Made by a program: the position numbers and the translations under genes
Assembly: GCA_905220665.1 (NCBI GenBank)
Contig: CAJNAR010000005.1
Coordinates: forward strand, 62,001 to 126,000
Reading direction: 5' to 3'
Length of the DNA stretch: 64,000 bases
Source of the DNA: Albugo candida
Lineage: Eukaryota; Oomycota; Peronosporomycetes; Albuginales; Albuginaceae
Part shown: positions 40,040-54,043 of the stretch, in pieces
Layout: each line of letters begins with the position of its first letter
Position numbering within the stretch: position 1 is the stretch's first letter
The notes under the pieces: generated by a model
Seen by the model: the letters and a program-made list of their open reading frames with translations, nothing else
What the model was told of the DNA's origin: nothing
Databases searched by the model: none

Positions 40040-43000
40040 GAAGAGGACGAAGCAGTATCACTTCATACGGATGGACATTTGATGGGGAGGATGAGTTATT
40101 TAGTGGATGCAATTCTGGGAGGAGCAAAGGAGAAGGAATGCATTTGGGATGAAACAAGCATTACGCAGAACACCCCAGTGTGTAACTTATTACAATGTTG
40201 CGGAGAGGTTGTACGAAGATGAACATGAGCCCAACGATGAAAAGGAAGAATAGTCACTCACACCAGAAGTGGGGGTATTGGATGCACAGATGAGCTCATT
40301 CATGGTGTGCTGGAAAACAAAATGACACGCAGAAGATGAATCCATTGGACGTCGGAGAAAGTTGTTCCTAAATACGAGGATGTTTTTCGAGTGGAATTTG
40401 CAGCGGATCCTCCAGTGAAGTTCGAACCACTCAAAGAAAGGCTGACAGAAGGCTCAGCATCCATAATGGCGAAATTCAGACGTGAACCACCTTTGCATAG
40501 GGACTATCTGTTAGAGATCCATCAGATCTAATGGAACATGGCTTGGTCTATCGTAATCCAGATTCGCGTTGGGAAGTGCCCCTGGAATTGTCAAGTCGGC
40601 GAATATCGCATGGCGGCAGATTTGAGAGCCATAAATGCAGTCACAATTCCTATGGCGTGATCCATGCCGCATTTAAAAGTCGTAATGGCGAATGTGGCAG
40701 GATCGAAATGTTATCTCTCGCTGGATTTTTTCCGTTTTTATTGGCAGTAACCTCTGGACGAAGGAAGCAGGATTACTTTACGGTGGTGACTGTGATGGGT
40801 TTATGTACAGCAACTCGAGTCATAATGGGATCAACGGATGCTGAACAAGTGATGAAACCCGATTTGGGTAACGGAGTGCAAGTATGGTTGGATGATGTTC
40901 TCGGTTATTCCGATACGGATTCAAATTGCTGGATACGCTAGAGATAGCATTACGAAATGCAGTGAATATGGGGTCGCCATAAATCCGGAGAAATCTACAT
41001 TCATATCGTACTCCACAATATGGCGTGGAAAGAATATTCAAGTGGGGGAATCAGCCATTGCGAATTTCGAATACAAGGACTGTGTGAACTTGAATCTCTA
41101 GAGATGGCGGTGGACTCCAACAATTTTTATGTGCGGTAAATGGACGCGAAAAAGTATTCCGAATTATACGAGGTTGGTCAACGATTTGCATGACGTGTTG
41201 GAAAGTGCAAGAAAGGCTGCAAAAGGTCGAAAAAAAACGAAACCTCATCCATATATTGTTGAAATACCATGGCTGGACTACGAAACATGAGGAATGTTTG
41301 GAAAATGTAATAAAAGAATTATGTACAACGGTACCTTTGACACACCCACGGGAGACATAGGATGTAGTTTTCATACGGATGCTTTGCAACACCACTGGGG
41401 AGCAAGTTCCGCGGTTCCATGCTGAGATGGGCTACCATCGAGAAGACAGCCTTCGCAATAGTGGAGACGTGCAAAGTATTGGAGTATCTACTGCTACGGA
41501 TAAATGGATTCCATGTATTCACCGCCCATCGAAAACTCCGGTTCATTTTTGATCCTCGGAGTATTGAAAATACAGTGTCTCGATACAGAGTTGACAAATT
41601 GCAGCGCTGGTCCATACTGTTACAGATGTTTCGGTATACGGTAAACCATGTATCGGGAGAAGAAAATGTGTGGGGAGATCTACTTTCCCGATGGGGTGCT
41701 CCAGATCTGAAGGATTTACATTTATGACAAGGAAATGTTGCGCATTGGCAGTGGTCGACATTATTTCCCCGCTGGAAAATGATGCATTTGGTTGGCTTTC
41801 GTTGAAGGAGACACGAAAGGTCCAGGAAGAAGAGTTACAGAAGCACAGTCATTACAATTTTATTAAAGATGAAGAAAGTTTGCTATGGGTGGATGGAGTA
41901 AGACGTATATGGATACCTGAGGATGCCATCAACCTACGAAAACGACTTTGTGTAGTAGTACATGCTGGACCAGCAGGGCATCGGGGAATTTCGACAACGC
42001 TAGCGATATTGCCACAACATGTGGTGTGGAAAACATTGGAAGATGATATGAAACAGTTTGTCGGCAATTGTCCGCAATGTCTGGTAGCTAACGGGGAAAA
42101 CGCCCACGACCGTATGGAGAGACATTACGGCCAACGAAACCAAATGAAATACTTCATTTCGATTTCTTATCCGTGCCGAAAGGATGGCATGGTTTTTGCT
42201 ACGTACTCGTTTTATTAGATGGTATGAGCGGTTTCTGCGAATTCGTATCAACAACAATGGCGAATACGGCGGATACTGTCCAATCATTATCGGATTGGTT
42301 CAAGCGATATGGTGTAGTCTTGGTCTGTGTATCGGGTCAAGGTTCCCATGTTAAGAACACAGTGATGGAATACCTTCGTAAAATTCTGGCTGCTCAGCAC
42401 CATTTCGTTACGACATATTGCCCGTAGGCAAACGGAACCGTCGAGGTCATGAATAGGGAGCTATTAAAGGTGATGCGGTCGTTACTGTTTGAAAAAAAGC
42501 AACGGATTGGAAATTGACCAAGGTCATTGTCGCTTTGTCAATCGACAATCAACCAACTACCCTCACTCCGACTGCGAGGAATTGCACCGGTTACTGCATT
42601 TATGGCTTTGCCTCAGTGCGACCCTATCAGCGTTTTTTTTTCAATCAGTGGGAATACAACGCGTAGGGTCGTTTACGGAAAAACAGCTTATGCAGCGAGA
42701 ACACATGGCAGAATAGCACCGTACATTGGCAAGCATGCATACGCAGGTGCTGCAAACATCACGCAAAAAAAATGAAGCTGCACGGCGGCCTACGAATCAA
42801 AATCCGGCGACGATCCCGTCGATTTTAAAATTGGTGATTTCGTCTTATCGGGACATGTCACGCGGCGTGAAAACAAATTGATTCTACACTGTAATGAACT
42901 ATACCGTGTAGTTGCGACGCTACATGATTGGATTATGACATCCAAGAACTGGTGAACCATTTGGCATCATTACCTGGCATCTGATCCGACTAAAATGCTT

Positions 43001-43130
43001 TCGAGAAAAAGATTTGGGCGTCACTGAAGATTTGAAAGATTACGTCGTATATTCGTATGGGGGATATTTAGTCCGAAGCTTTTTGGATTGCCGTCTCAAT
43101 ACTGACACCCATTAGGTGGGAGGTACTGAT
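40040..43130 (+). mobile_element. Decayed Ty3/Gypsy-type LTR retrotransposon pol relic
   Basis: Fragments of pol appear in the right order but in different frames with many stops. At 40369-40530 a block before reverse transcriptase includes KYEDVFRVEF and PLKERLTEGS. At 40531-40940 a reverse transcriptase core has VWLDDVLGY. At 41419-41727 comes an RNase H-like and connection part (VDKLQRWSILLQMF, then GEENVWGDLLSRW). At about 41860-42100 an integrase zinc-binding segment has H, H, C and C. At 42173-42470 the integrase core appears with one acidic residue replaced. A possible chromo or SH3-like tail follows near 42820. No LTRs were recognised by eye and no gag is clear. The element cannot be active. 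Confidence 0.8.
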
Positions 43131-43910
43131 GCAATGGATTGGATTGGACGACAAGGAAAATAGCTCGGAGCCAGCAAGCATCCTTGCGGAGGATGTACCG
43201 AACCTATTGCGGAAGTGGATGACTGACGACCCTCAAGCTGTTGACATGCGCACTTTCGTATAACACCAAATTTTTAAGAAGAGAGAAATGATGGGTTTGG
43301 TATGGGTGGGGTAAGGATTGAGGAAGTTTTAAGTTAGGTAACTCTGTCTTTAGGAATCTTTCTGTGATTTCTCTTTAGATTTTGTTAGGTATCTTTCTAT
43401 ACTTTTTCTAGTATTCGTCACTTTGCGTCGAACGAAGGAAGAGGAACAGCAACCAGCCACGTCGACTGGATTAATCTGTGGAAGATATGTCGCAGTACAA
43501 ATATCGACGTGGACATTTCAGACATATAATATGCTGAGCGTTTCACTAAAGTATCCTTTAATTTGTATAGCAACATCTTTGGTGAAGTAACATTTCATAA
43601 TAAGTTATTGGTAGCAAAAGAGAATCGTCTGACTTTCCAAGAATCGGTCGAGAAGTTTGGACATGCTTGTAAGTAGACGGGTAGTATTCAACGAGTGTCA
43701 GTGCCTCCTTCGGCTATCAGTCAGAGATAGAAAAACTGATGTTCAGCCAAATCTTACGACGCATATTTATCAAGGACGACCACATTCTTCCCCATAGGTG
43801 TAATTCAAGAAGGAGGAAGCCGAGTGCGGGATTTTCCAGGTATCGCTTCAGCTACAGTAGTAGGCCCAATGTGATCCAATGAATAGATCGTTGAACGCAG
43901 GCAAAACGGT
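43131..43910. other. Post-relic region, no gene seen
   Basis: T-rich sequence (43320-43420) followed by a degenerate open stretch near 43530-43676 that could be another element's remains. Nothing could be assigned. Confidence 0.35.
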
Positions 43911-44325
43911 CTCAAGATGCATCAAAAGTTCTCGATAAAAGGTCTGTGATTAAGACCCAAGGAAGCAATATCGGGGTCGCCATTTAGGTTCTTGCGTAAT
44001 TGGTTGTCTGGTCGCTGATGCTGTGAGAACTCGAAGTCTTGTGGCTTACAGCAACGAAAAAGCGTGTACTGATACCTTTATCGAAAACGCAGGATTGATT
44101 TACGTCAAACATTGGGTGCCAATTCGAATAGTGAGAGATATTTGTTGCAGCTTCAAGACCGAGAGGGTGAAACGATGCATATGAGTTGGCCGAAGCACAG
44201 CGTCTTAAAGCCAAAGCCCTATCACCTTCCACCCTTCCCTTGTTGCCTTCAAGTAATCTCCGATTTATCTTTGCACATTTTCACGGAGAAGAGCTTTTCA
44301 AATGTATGGTTTTGATGGAATCGTC
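43911..44325 (+). repeat. Copy A of a diverged direct repeat
   Basis: About 410 bases that align, with small indels, to 47094-47508 in the same orientation. Identity is roughly 80 percent by eye. Shared landmarks include GGTTGTCTGGTCGCTGATG here against GGTTGTCTGGTGGCTGATG there, and GTGCCAATTCGAATAGTGAG against GTGCCAATTCGAATCGTGAG. A 67-residue open frame from 44112 (ERYLLQLQDREGETMHMSWP) suggests decayed coding sequence from a mobile element of unknown type. Confidence 0.75.
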
Positions 44326-45743
44326 ATCATTCTGTTCACTGTAAATCATCCTGCAAGAATGAGGACGCTCTTAATTTCGATCGCTAGGCTGAGGATTGTT
44401 GTGTATAATGGTCCCATATGATTCTATTGCAAGGAACACATTATCGGCACCGGTGATCCCTTGTTGCCTCCAAGCAATCGTATAGAATAAATGCTTCAGC
44501 TGTATACCTATAAGTCCCGATGCGTGTATTTTCTCAGAGCAGTCAGCATTTTATATCTCTCATAATTACGACTCAATTAAGAATTTTTTTATCACCGCAG
44601 TTCCAAAGCTTATTGTTCGTTAGTCTTCCGTGCAGTTATCCGATACACTTCCGGTTTTAAATGCATAAAAAAGGCTTCAGTTAGTATCCACGATACGTCA
44701 AGCTTCCATGACAATGCTATATACTTATGAATACTTCTGCAGTCAATCTCAAAATAAAAGTGCGAAGGCAAAGCAGTCACAAGAACGTGTTGAAAACGTC
44801 GAGCATGGGATTCGTGATTTTGAAAGTAGCCAAGTAGGGTGAGTCCTTATAATAGGTGACTCTGGCAGCGTTATTTTATTTTATTAGGTGCCACCGGACA
44901 TCTCATAGAGCATTCTATACATTGTCCACATGGTAGAGGTGCTACCGAAAAGCTACACGACGTATGAATGGGTGAGGTGATGGCCATATAGCACTGTGAT
45001 TGACATAAAAGTTACTCCTCCGGAGGATGTATCTTCACGGTGACAGTAAAAAGAACAGGTGAGGTGCTTGAAATGGAGATAGCCCCGATATTGCATATTC
45101 GCCAATATTCTACTAAAACGTATCCTGCAGCCACCCTTCGTGATCTTCTTCACGAACGGGACGGCTTGCGAGCAATGCACGATATATAGAACCTTCTATT
45201 TTGGGCAGCTAAGAGCGAATTTGCTGTAAGTTGAAGAACATTTAAAGAGTCTACGATCGACCCCGGCTATATCTCACATAGATGCGGGCACGTTCTTTCT
45301 TCCCCCTCCAGCTTGCGACATTTGCCCGCTTCTACAAACGTTGTCATTTGATTGGTAGGAAAATAGAACTCTAGCATAAACCTACCCGAACGCGTTCAAA
45401 CCGGTATCTCCCTTTTTAGCCTTCATGCACGCTACACACGAAGAGTTTTGGGTACGCTATTCACACGGCCTGAGTAGGAATTTCAGAAGAGATTCGAGTT
45501 CACGCCGGGAAATTTGCTTCGGCTTCAACCGTATGTCAAAAGTTTTCCAAAAGAAACGACACAATCATAGCATCACGAAAGATAGAATGTACAATTGCAC
45601 AGTCAACGGGAGGTTCTTCCTGCTTGAAGTTGGGAGAAAGTGGGATATGCTCCTGAATTCATTCCCGTCAAATTTTTCCCTTCAGAATTTTCCTAATACA
45701 AGCGCGCTTCAATATTCACTTAGTATTCAATTTCTCAACTCTA
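44326..45743. other. Accessory-island spacer, no gene supported
   Basis: About 1.4 kb of AT-rich DNA with short open frames only. The frame from 45425 runs in another phase into the effector-like gene and shows no conserved features. Confidence 0.35.
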
Positions 45744-45767
45744 ATGACGACTCAAACACCCCGCGCG

Positions 45768-46485
45768 ATGAAATCTCTCATCTTCATTTGGAATATCCTG
45801 GCTCTCATCACCTGCGCAGATGGAGAATCCCTTCGAACAAGCTCGGAGAATAGAGTGTTATCGATACCTGCATCAGACAGTATGACAACGGGATTCAACA
45901 GCGGCCATCAAACTCACGGTCTCAGTCCTGGGATGGAATACAAGCTCCAAGCCAATGACAAAAGCTCACGATCCCTCGTGTCCTTCGAAAATCATGAAGA
46001 TTCAAAGTCTTCGAGAGGTATGTGCTGTCCTAAGCTGATTCATTTTGGATCTCATACGCAATAACCACGTTGTAGATCTGGGCTCGATGAATCCTGCGAG
46101 CTGTTCCAACCTTCCGGGAAGAATACCATCAAATTTCCAGACCGAGGAGGTAAACTGTGAAGAAATGAATCCGATTGCGCGTGCCGAATGTAACTCAAAG
46201 CACACCCGATCATTCAGTAAGTCACAGAATCGAAAATTAATGGATGGAGTGGGATGTTCACCCTACTTGTTACTCGGACCTCCAAGACAGGACGAGGAAG
46301 GGTCTGGTCAAACCGCCGGGTACGCATATACTTACACTTCATTGATGAAAAATCCTCCCAGCAATGTTTTTAATTCCAAGAAACCGCAGAAGCCGAAGGT
46401 TGAAGCCCTCTCGGCTCAAAATCCAACTAAAAATGATGCTCTGAAGCCGCCACACATTCCAACCTCGATGAAACGTGATGCGTAG
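45768..46485 (+). CDS. Secreted protein, candidate effector (copy 1)
   Basis: Two exons, 45768-46017 and 46076-46485, are joined across a 58-base intron (46018-46075, GTATGT donor, TTGTAG acceptor) and give 219 residues. The start MKSLIFIWNILALITCADG is a clear signal peptide, probably cut near residue 19; an in-frame ATG at 45744 is less suitable. The mature part is polar with scattered cysteines (ASCSN, VNCEEM, AECNSK) and ends in a Lys/Pro-rich tail. No known enzyme domain, RXLR, CHXC or crinkler motif is seen. It resembles the minus-strand ORFs at 48.4-49.1 kb along its length (signal peptide plus ESLR, QNRKLM, QDE then GY). Location between repeats and an element relic fits oomycete effector genes, but the role is inference. 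Confidence 0.65.
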
Positions 46486-47093
46486 AAGTAGTCGATTGGT
46501 CAATCGAAATCCATACACGATCTTGACTGTAATCCCATGTTGAGGCCTGTGCGGGCAAAAGTTGTACCAATCAGATTAGTGCGCAATTTCATTCATGGAG
46601 TGACTTTCGATTAAGTAATAAAGTCGATACTTCTTTTTCTTATTTTTTATCGAATTCACGATCTAAAGGTACAGTATATCGTGCTATACTTCAGTTCGAT
46701 CCATTGACCTGCTAGTTCATAAACCCTGCCATAACGCAAAGGGCTATGTGGACATGGAACGTCGGTTATGGAACAACGAAAACTTCTCACATTTCTTTAC
46801 CTGTCTATTAAGATATATCATCCACTCAAAAGTCGCTGAAAGAATTGCGAACATACTAATGCGTATCTAGATTAGCAAAAGTGCCAGAAATATAGGCTAT
46901 AGGACAAGGTGCAGGTTTAAATCCCACTTGGAAATCCTTTGAGCTTCGGCGTAGCCAGGTACAGGTTCGAGTCTATATCAGCGAAATGCTGATGGACTAG
47001 ATAATTGACGAATGTCTCTATCCTTTCGTTCAGGACAGACGGTACATGATGAGCAATCATTCCAATCTGAGACAATGAACCACGTAAGTGAGA
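46486..47093. other. Spacer, no gene supported
   Basis: About 600 bases of AT-rich DNA. Two GGTTYRA-type stretches near 46910 and 46973 resemble tRNA B boxes but have no matching A box or cloverleaf. Confidence 0.35.
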
Positions 47094-47508
47094 CGGTCTC
47101 ATCATGCATCGAAAGTTCTAAATAATGAGGCTGTGAGTAAAGCCGAAGCAAGCAATAATGTGGGCACCATTAAGGTTCTTGCGTGATTGGTTGTCTGGTG
47201 GCTGATGTTGAGAGAACGCGAAGCCTTGTGGCTTACAGAAACGAAGGAAGCGTGTACTGATACCTTAATTGAGAACGCATTGATGTACTCCAAACATTGA
47301 GTGCCAATTCGAATCGTGAGAGGTATTTGTTGCAGCTTCAGGACCGAAAGAGTGAAACGATGCATTTGAGTTGACCGGAGCCCAACATTTTAAAGACACA
47401 GCACTATCAAATTCCACGTTAGTCTGGATGAAAGCCACCCAACTACCCTCCACTTGCTACTGCACGTTTTCAGAAAGAAGAGCTTCTCAAGTGTCTGTTT
47501 TTGATGAT
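47094..47508 (+). repeat. Copy B of the diverged direct repeat
   Basis: It matches 43911-44325 in the same orientation, about 3.2 kb away, with more stops and indels than copy A. Together the two copies flank the first secreted-protein gene. The match ends near TTTTGATGAT at about 47508, where copy A has TTTTGATGGA. Confidence 0.75.
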
Positions 47509-48432
47509 ATTGTCCCTCCGACTACACCGAAGCCCCCAAAGCATATCTAAGTGGGATTCAAATTTTTCCAAAAAGCCCATATTTTGGCACATTTGGAAGC
47601 TTGTGCTAATTATGTCACAGGCCAAACTATATCCAAGATCAAAGCGGTTAAAGTTATCACACGAAGGCCTCAACAAATACAAGAATTAGTTACTACGCTT
47701 GAACGAGGACAATGTGTTTTTCTATCTACTTGGAGCTGCTGAACTCTTTCGACAGGAGTGTAGGCGCATAGCAGCTTGGATTCGTGCCAGTGAAAATTAT
47801 ACTTTCAGCAAATTTGCTTTGAACAGAATTTGATGATGCTGCACAGTTTAGTATTTAGTTGGGATTCCAGCAAATATTGCAGAAAGTATCACGAGGAGGT
47901 GAACAGAAGTTGATCTCTATACACGGTAGTCTGGTCGCAATTTTCTAGCGATCTTCGCGTGGCTGGTATAACTTACCATGCGGTACAAAAATGTGATAAC
48001 TCTTGCGTTGCTTCTCTCAATTCAATAAAATGACCCTCCATGTGTATATCGCGTACTATATTAGTACGGTTTCTCAACAGTGTATGGTCGCGTAAAGGAA
48101 GTAGACATCCGATATAAATCTACATTTTGTGTCATTCAGTTTGAAATGAATTTTGGAGATAGAAGTATCGAGTGTATTACCATAAAGAATTTCAATGAGA
48201 GCTGTTACCATACAGAAGCAGAACGTGTTTGCCAATAAGCACTTCCCACAAATGATTCAATTCAACCCTTTGCAGATTTTCACATAAGCAACAACCAACA
48301 CACTCTGCACAGTTGACACAGCATTCCAAACAACAATCCAAACAACTTTTCTTCAAACGATCAATCGAATATCATGGCGAAACGGGGGTGGGGGGGGGTT
48401 GAACGGACGATTGACGAGCACCACCTTCCAAA
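47509..48432. other. Spacer with a short G-run, no gene supported
   Basis: About 900 bases without recognised genes. Its right end has a G-rich run at 48384-48398 broken by one T, lying just past the stop of the minus-strand effector-like relic. Confidence 0.35.
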
Positions 48433-49108
48433 TCAGTGTGAAACCGGGGCGGAATGGGCGGTATCATAGCATAACGATCCAAATAAGGTGGCACGAGGGG
48501 GCTGATTCAGATTTTGCATAGGAACACCAGTAACAGGCATCGTGATGGGGTATCCAAGAGTTACTTGATCGGAGCACTCATCTTGAGGTCTTCCACATGT
48601 ACAGAGCCGTGTTCTTTCTTGCGTCTCGAATATTCGGCTTAAACCTTCGAAACGAGAAGCATGCCCTTCCTGGTTTGACTCGCCATTCATTAATTTTCGA
48701 TTCTGCGTCTTGCAGAATTCTGTGAAGTGGAGTCCGGAGCATGAGTTCTGCAATATCGTCATGATCGTTTGACACTTCCTCTTACCTGTCTGGTGATTGG
48801 AGAGTTTCTTCCCTCATGCTTGGAGCAGCCCACACCCTTTCGGTGATCTTGTGTACACCGGACGACAAGGTTCACGATCATTTTTCGATGTTAGGCTGCA
48901 GCCGGAAATTATTCTTCGTACTGCTTTGATCCAAAGCGTGAGCCTGATTGACGCTGAGAGGATTTCCCTTGCGTTCCATTCTCTTGTTGTCCAGCGCGGA
49001 TTTCGATACGATTCCATCGTCACTGCTTTTTCGCAAGGATTCTCCATCTGGATAGACGACGAGAAGCAGGATGTTGGCAATCGAAATGAGGGTTTTCATT
49101 GTGGCCAT
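48433..49108 (-). pseudogene. Secreted-protein relative (copy 2), probably broken
   Basis: On the minus strand an ATG at 49108 (or the better one nine bases on) opens a signal peptide, MKTLISIANILLLVVYPDG, followed by ESLRKSSDDG, closely matching copy 1 (ESLRTSSEN). The frame stops after 76 residues. Further down, 48762-48433 holds another frame with KTQNRKLMNGES and then RPQDECSDQVTLGY, which matches the C-terminal half of copy 1. Between them a short open segment (SKNDREPCRPVY) lies in a third frame. No set of GT-AG introns joined all parts in frame when tried, so frameshifts or decay are likely, although a multi-exon gene is not ruled out. Confidence 0.55.
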
Positions 49109-49437
49109 ACTTGTGCTTTGACTGGAAAGAGTTGACGAATGAACGAATCAATGCTCAAGCATGTGTCGGGAAAGATTCGAAGGCGATAAAGTCAGCAGTA
49201 TATCCCACATTTTCGGAAAATCGAGCAGGAATAGGTCGTGTCGGCTGCGTAATTGTAGATTCTCCCTCTCTTGGTCGTTGGATTGCGTCATTTAGTCGTG
49301 GAAGACTTCCTCGATTTACAATTGTAGCCGAAGCGAGTTACTCTCGTCATTCGAATTTCTTCTGATACTCCTGATCAGAATCAGATGATAATTGCATTTA
49401 ATTACATTGCTAGCCAGTCTATTCTGAACATGCTCTC

Positions 49438-51740
49438 ATGTCTCCAAGTATGGATACATCTGCGCCGATTGTAGACGAACAAGCATCAGATCGATCATAT
49501 TTCAGTATCCAATCTCATACGTCCTCCGATGAAGAAATGATTGAATGCAAAAGAAACTCGATGCAGGAAGTATTTCTCACGCCCCGTCGACGCAAACATC
49601 GAACTAAACATGGCACTAATGTGAGTCGCTCGTATCCATTAACTCGCTTGGAAAAGCGATCGGAAGACGCAAACAATTGTGTGGAAGCTTCTTGCATGCA
49701 AATTAGTGGGAAATTCATCCAGTCGAAATCAAAATTGCGTTTTTCTTCAAACTGTCTAAAAATCGCATTTTTAACGCTCACTCCACAATGCAAAGTCAGT
49801 ATTCATTACAGCGACATACAAAAAATAAGGTTTTTTCCGGTCCAATGGCTTTATCTTTTGTGCTGAATACATTTGTGTGCAGTTTCTCACTAAAAGGAAT
49901 GACACCGTATCATTTGGTTATGAAAGTCAAAACACGCGATGATCATTTTGCGCTATTGTACAATCAGCATCGAAAAAGGCCTCGTATGCAACAAAATGCT
50001 GTTTACGACATCAAAGGTGGACAATCACGTCTTATGAATCCTTTGCTGATACTTTCCTTCTCTATAGAATCGTGCGAGATGGTATTTTATTTCGAGAATT
50101 TGCTGGAATTTATACGGTGCAAAAGCATCACTGATGGAAATAGCTTTATCAGAAAATTACTCAATGCGCATAAAGCGTACGTATCAAAATACTCAACAGC
50201 GCAAAGTTTGAGTCTGAGGTGTTTTGGTAGGAAGGCGGATACTCAAGACTCTGTGGTTGTGATCTCAAGTCCTCCACGTGGCCAGATTGAGCAGAAATGG
50301 ACCGGTATGAAGTATTATTGCATATTATGCGCGCTGACGGAAAGCCATCTCTTTAGGATCGCCTTCCACGTTTACCGAGATGACATTGAGTTCACGAGAA
50401 GATTGCGAGGAGAAAACCATTGACTCATTGGATGAATCCTTCACGAAGGAAGATCGTGATTCTACCACTTTGGATACCAATGAGGACGGAAGTGTGCATA
50501 GGAGGATCGTTTTCCCAGACATGAAGCCAAATGACGACTTGGACTCACCGCAGGCCACACTTTACAGCGTATCCTCAAAACAAAGTGATGAGGCCTCGCC
50601 ACCTTCTTTTTCATATCGATCGCGGCGCACAAGAAAACAACGGAAGGCTTATCAAGAGAATGAAGATCGTCGATCCGATCACATTGTACTAACGTATCCG
50701 TTTCAGGAGACAACACTCACAGGCCGCGTTGGAATCTCATCTCGCGACCTGGATCGTCTGGAGCCTGGACATTATTTGAACGATAACATTATCGATTTTT
50801 ATTTGCATTACAGCTGGCGGCATCTTCCTGTTGATCTGCAGGATCAAGTTTATATATTCAGCAGCCATTTTTTCTCTCACTTGTTTGGAAGCAACGACTC
50901 CGAAGTCGATTCTGTCGACGTTACCAATCGTTTCGATCGGATTTCACGCTGGGTAGCAAAAGACATGAATCTTTTCGAAAAGCGATTTCTCTTAGTTCCA
51001 ATCAACGACAGGTGAGAATTCATTCTGCGGTATCTTCGACTCACGGACGAAATTTCTTCAGCTTTCATTGGAGTATTGTGATCATTTGCAATCCAGGATC
51101 ATCCGTTTCGGTCTCAAAGCACGAAAGTAAGAATCAACAGTACATGGCCAAAGACGAGGATGTCATTGATCTGATGGAAAAAGACTATTTCGATGACCAC
51201 GCTCATCTTTCTCCATCAAAGAGTAAAGAACGAAATCCGCTGCATCCTCCTTGTATTCTGTTTCTAGACTCGTTGGATTGTCATCGAAAAGAGACATTTT
51301 GTGCTCTATTACGGAGGTTTGTGCGTGGATGTCTTTGGGGCTCGATGACCGATTTGTGTGTGCTTAGATACTTGGAGATGGAATTCAATCGTCGAAGAGC
51401 ACTGTTAACGGCCGAAAAAAGCCTCGAGCGATTCGACCCCGATCAATTGGTCTTATTGACTCCGCCATTGCCCATGCAAGACAACAGCGTCGATTGTGGT
51501 GTATACGTTCTCTTGTATGCAAATGCGATCCTCAAGCGCTTGCTTCCGATCGGAATCACTCGCGACCATATCGAAAGCGAATTTCATGGTGTATTATCGT
51601 CCTCTCTTTTTACAGCAAAGGATGTCACTGCCTTCCGTGATTATCTGCAACAACTCGTGTATTCTCTGCAAGCAATACAGCTTCAAGACCGAAATGAAAA
51701 TGCAATTAGCGATGAGGGACTGGAACACTTTTATTTATGA
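49438..51740 (+). CDS. SUMO-specific protease of the Ulp1 / SENP6-7 type
   Basis: Four exons, 49438-49829, 49883-50304, 50357-51011 and 51062-51740, give 715 residues. The introns are 53, 52 and 50 bases. All joins keep the frame and produce sensible sequence (KISFSLKG, WTGSPSTF, INDSFHWSIV). Residues about 110-240 look like a PH-like domain. The C-terminal half is a C48 cysteine protease: histidine in FHWSIVIICNP (about 492), aspartate in FLDSLDCH, and the MQDNSVDCGVYVLLY block with glutamine and the nucleophile cysteine (about 635). An insert of about 45 charged residues between the His and Asp blocks is like that of SENP6/7, which trim poly-SUMO chains in the nucleus. The gene is convergent with the RecQ helicase gene. 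Confidence 0.9.
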
Positions 51741-51883
51741 TGCAACACTTTCGTCGATCACACTTTCTATGGAAAACCATTCGAGCATTTAAGGTCTCGT
51801 GGACCCACGCGAGAGCACGATGGAAGGCCCAGACCTCATGCTGTCATCCCATGGGCTCCATCCGTCAAATTTGCGCTGCTTCC

Positions 51884-53812
<1,929 letters not shown>

Positions 53813-54043
53813 CTAAAAGTAGCTCGCCAATGATATGAATTCTGAAGAAAGGAGAAAACCACGCAATATAATTATCGTGATTGCAGCTTATGGGGTGTGA
53901 GATTTAAATATGATTATCGACTAGGTGATTTTTTACTATTTATATCGTCACACACAGAGCCCTGACGTTCTGAGTCACGAACAATGAATTTTGTGAATTA
54001 TAACATCACATAATTGCACAATTCGCTTAACGCACAATTCCAT

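Noticed and set aside
46905..46990. Possible tRNA genes near two GGTTYRA-type B boxes
   Set aside because: No A box, no matching T-arm stem and no seven-base acceptor stem could be found.
48384..48398. G-rich run as a possible quadruplex element
   Set aside because: It is one imperfect run and does not give four separated G tracts; it could equally be a sequencing or polymer artefact.
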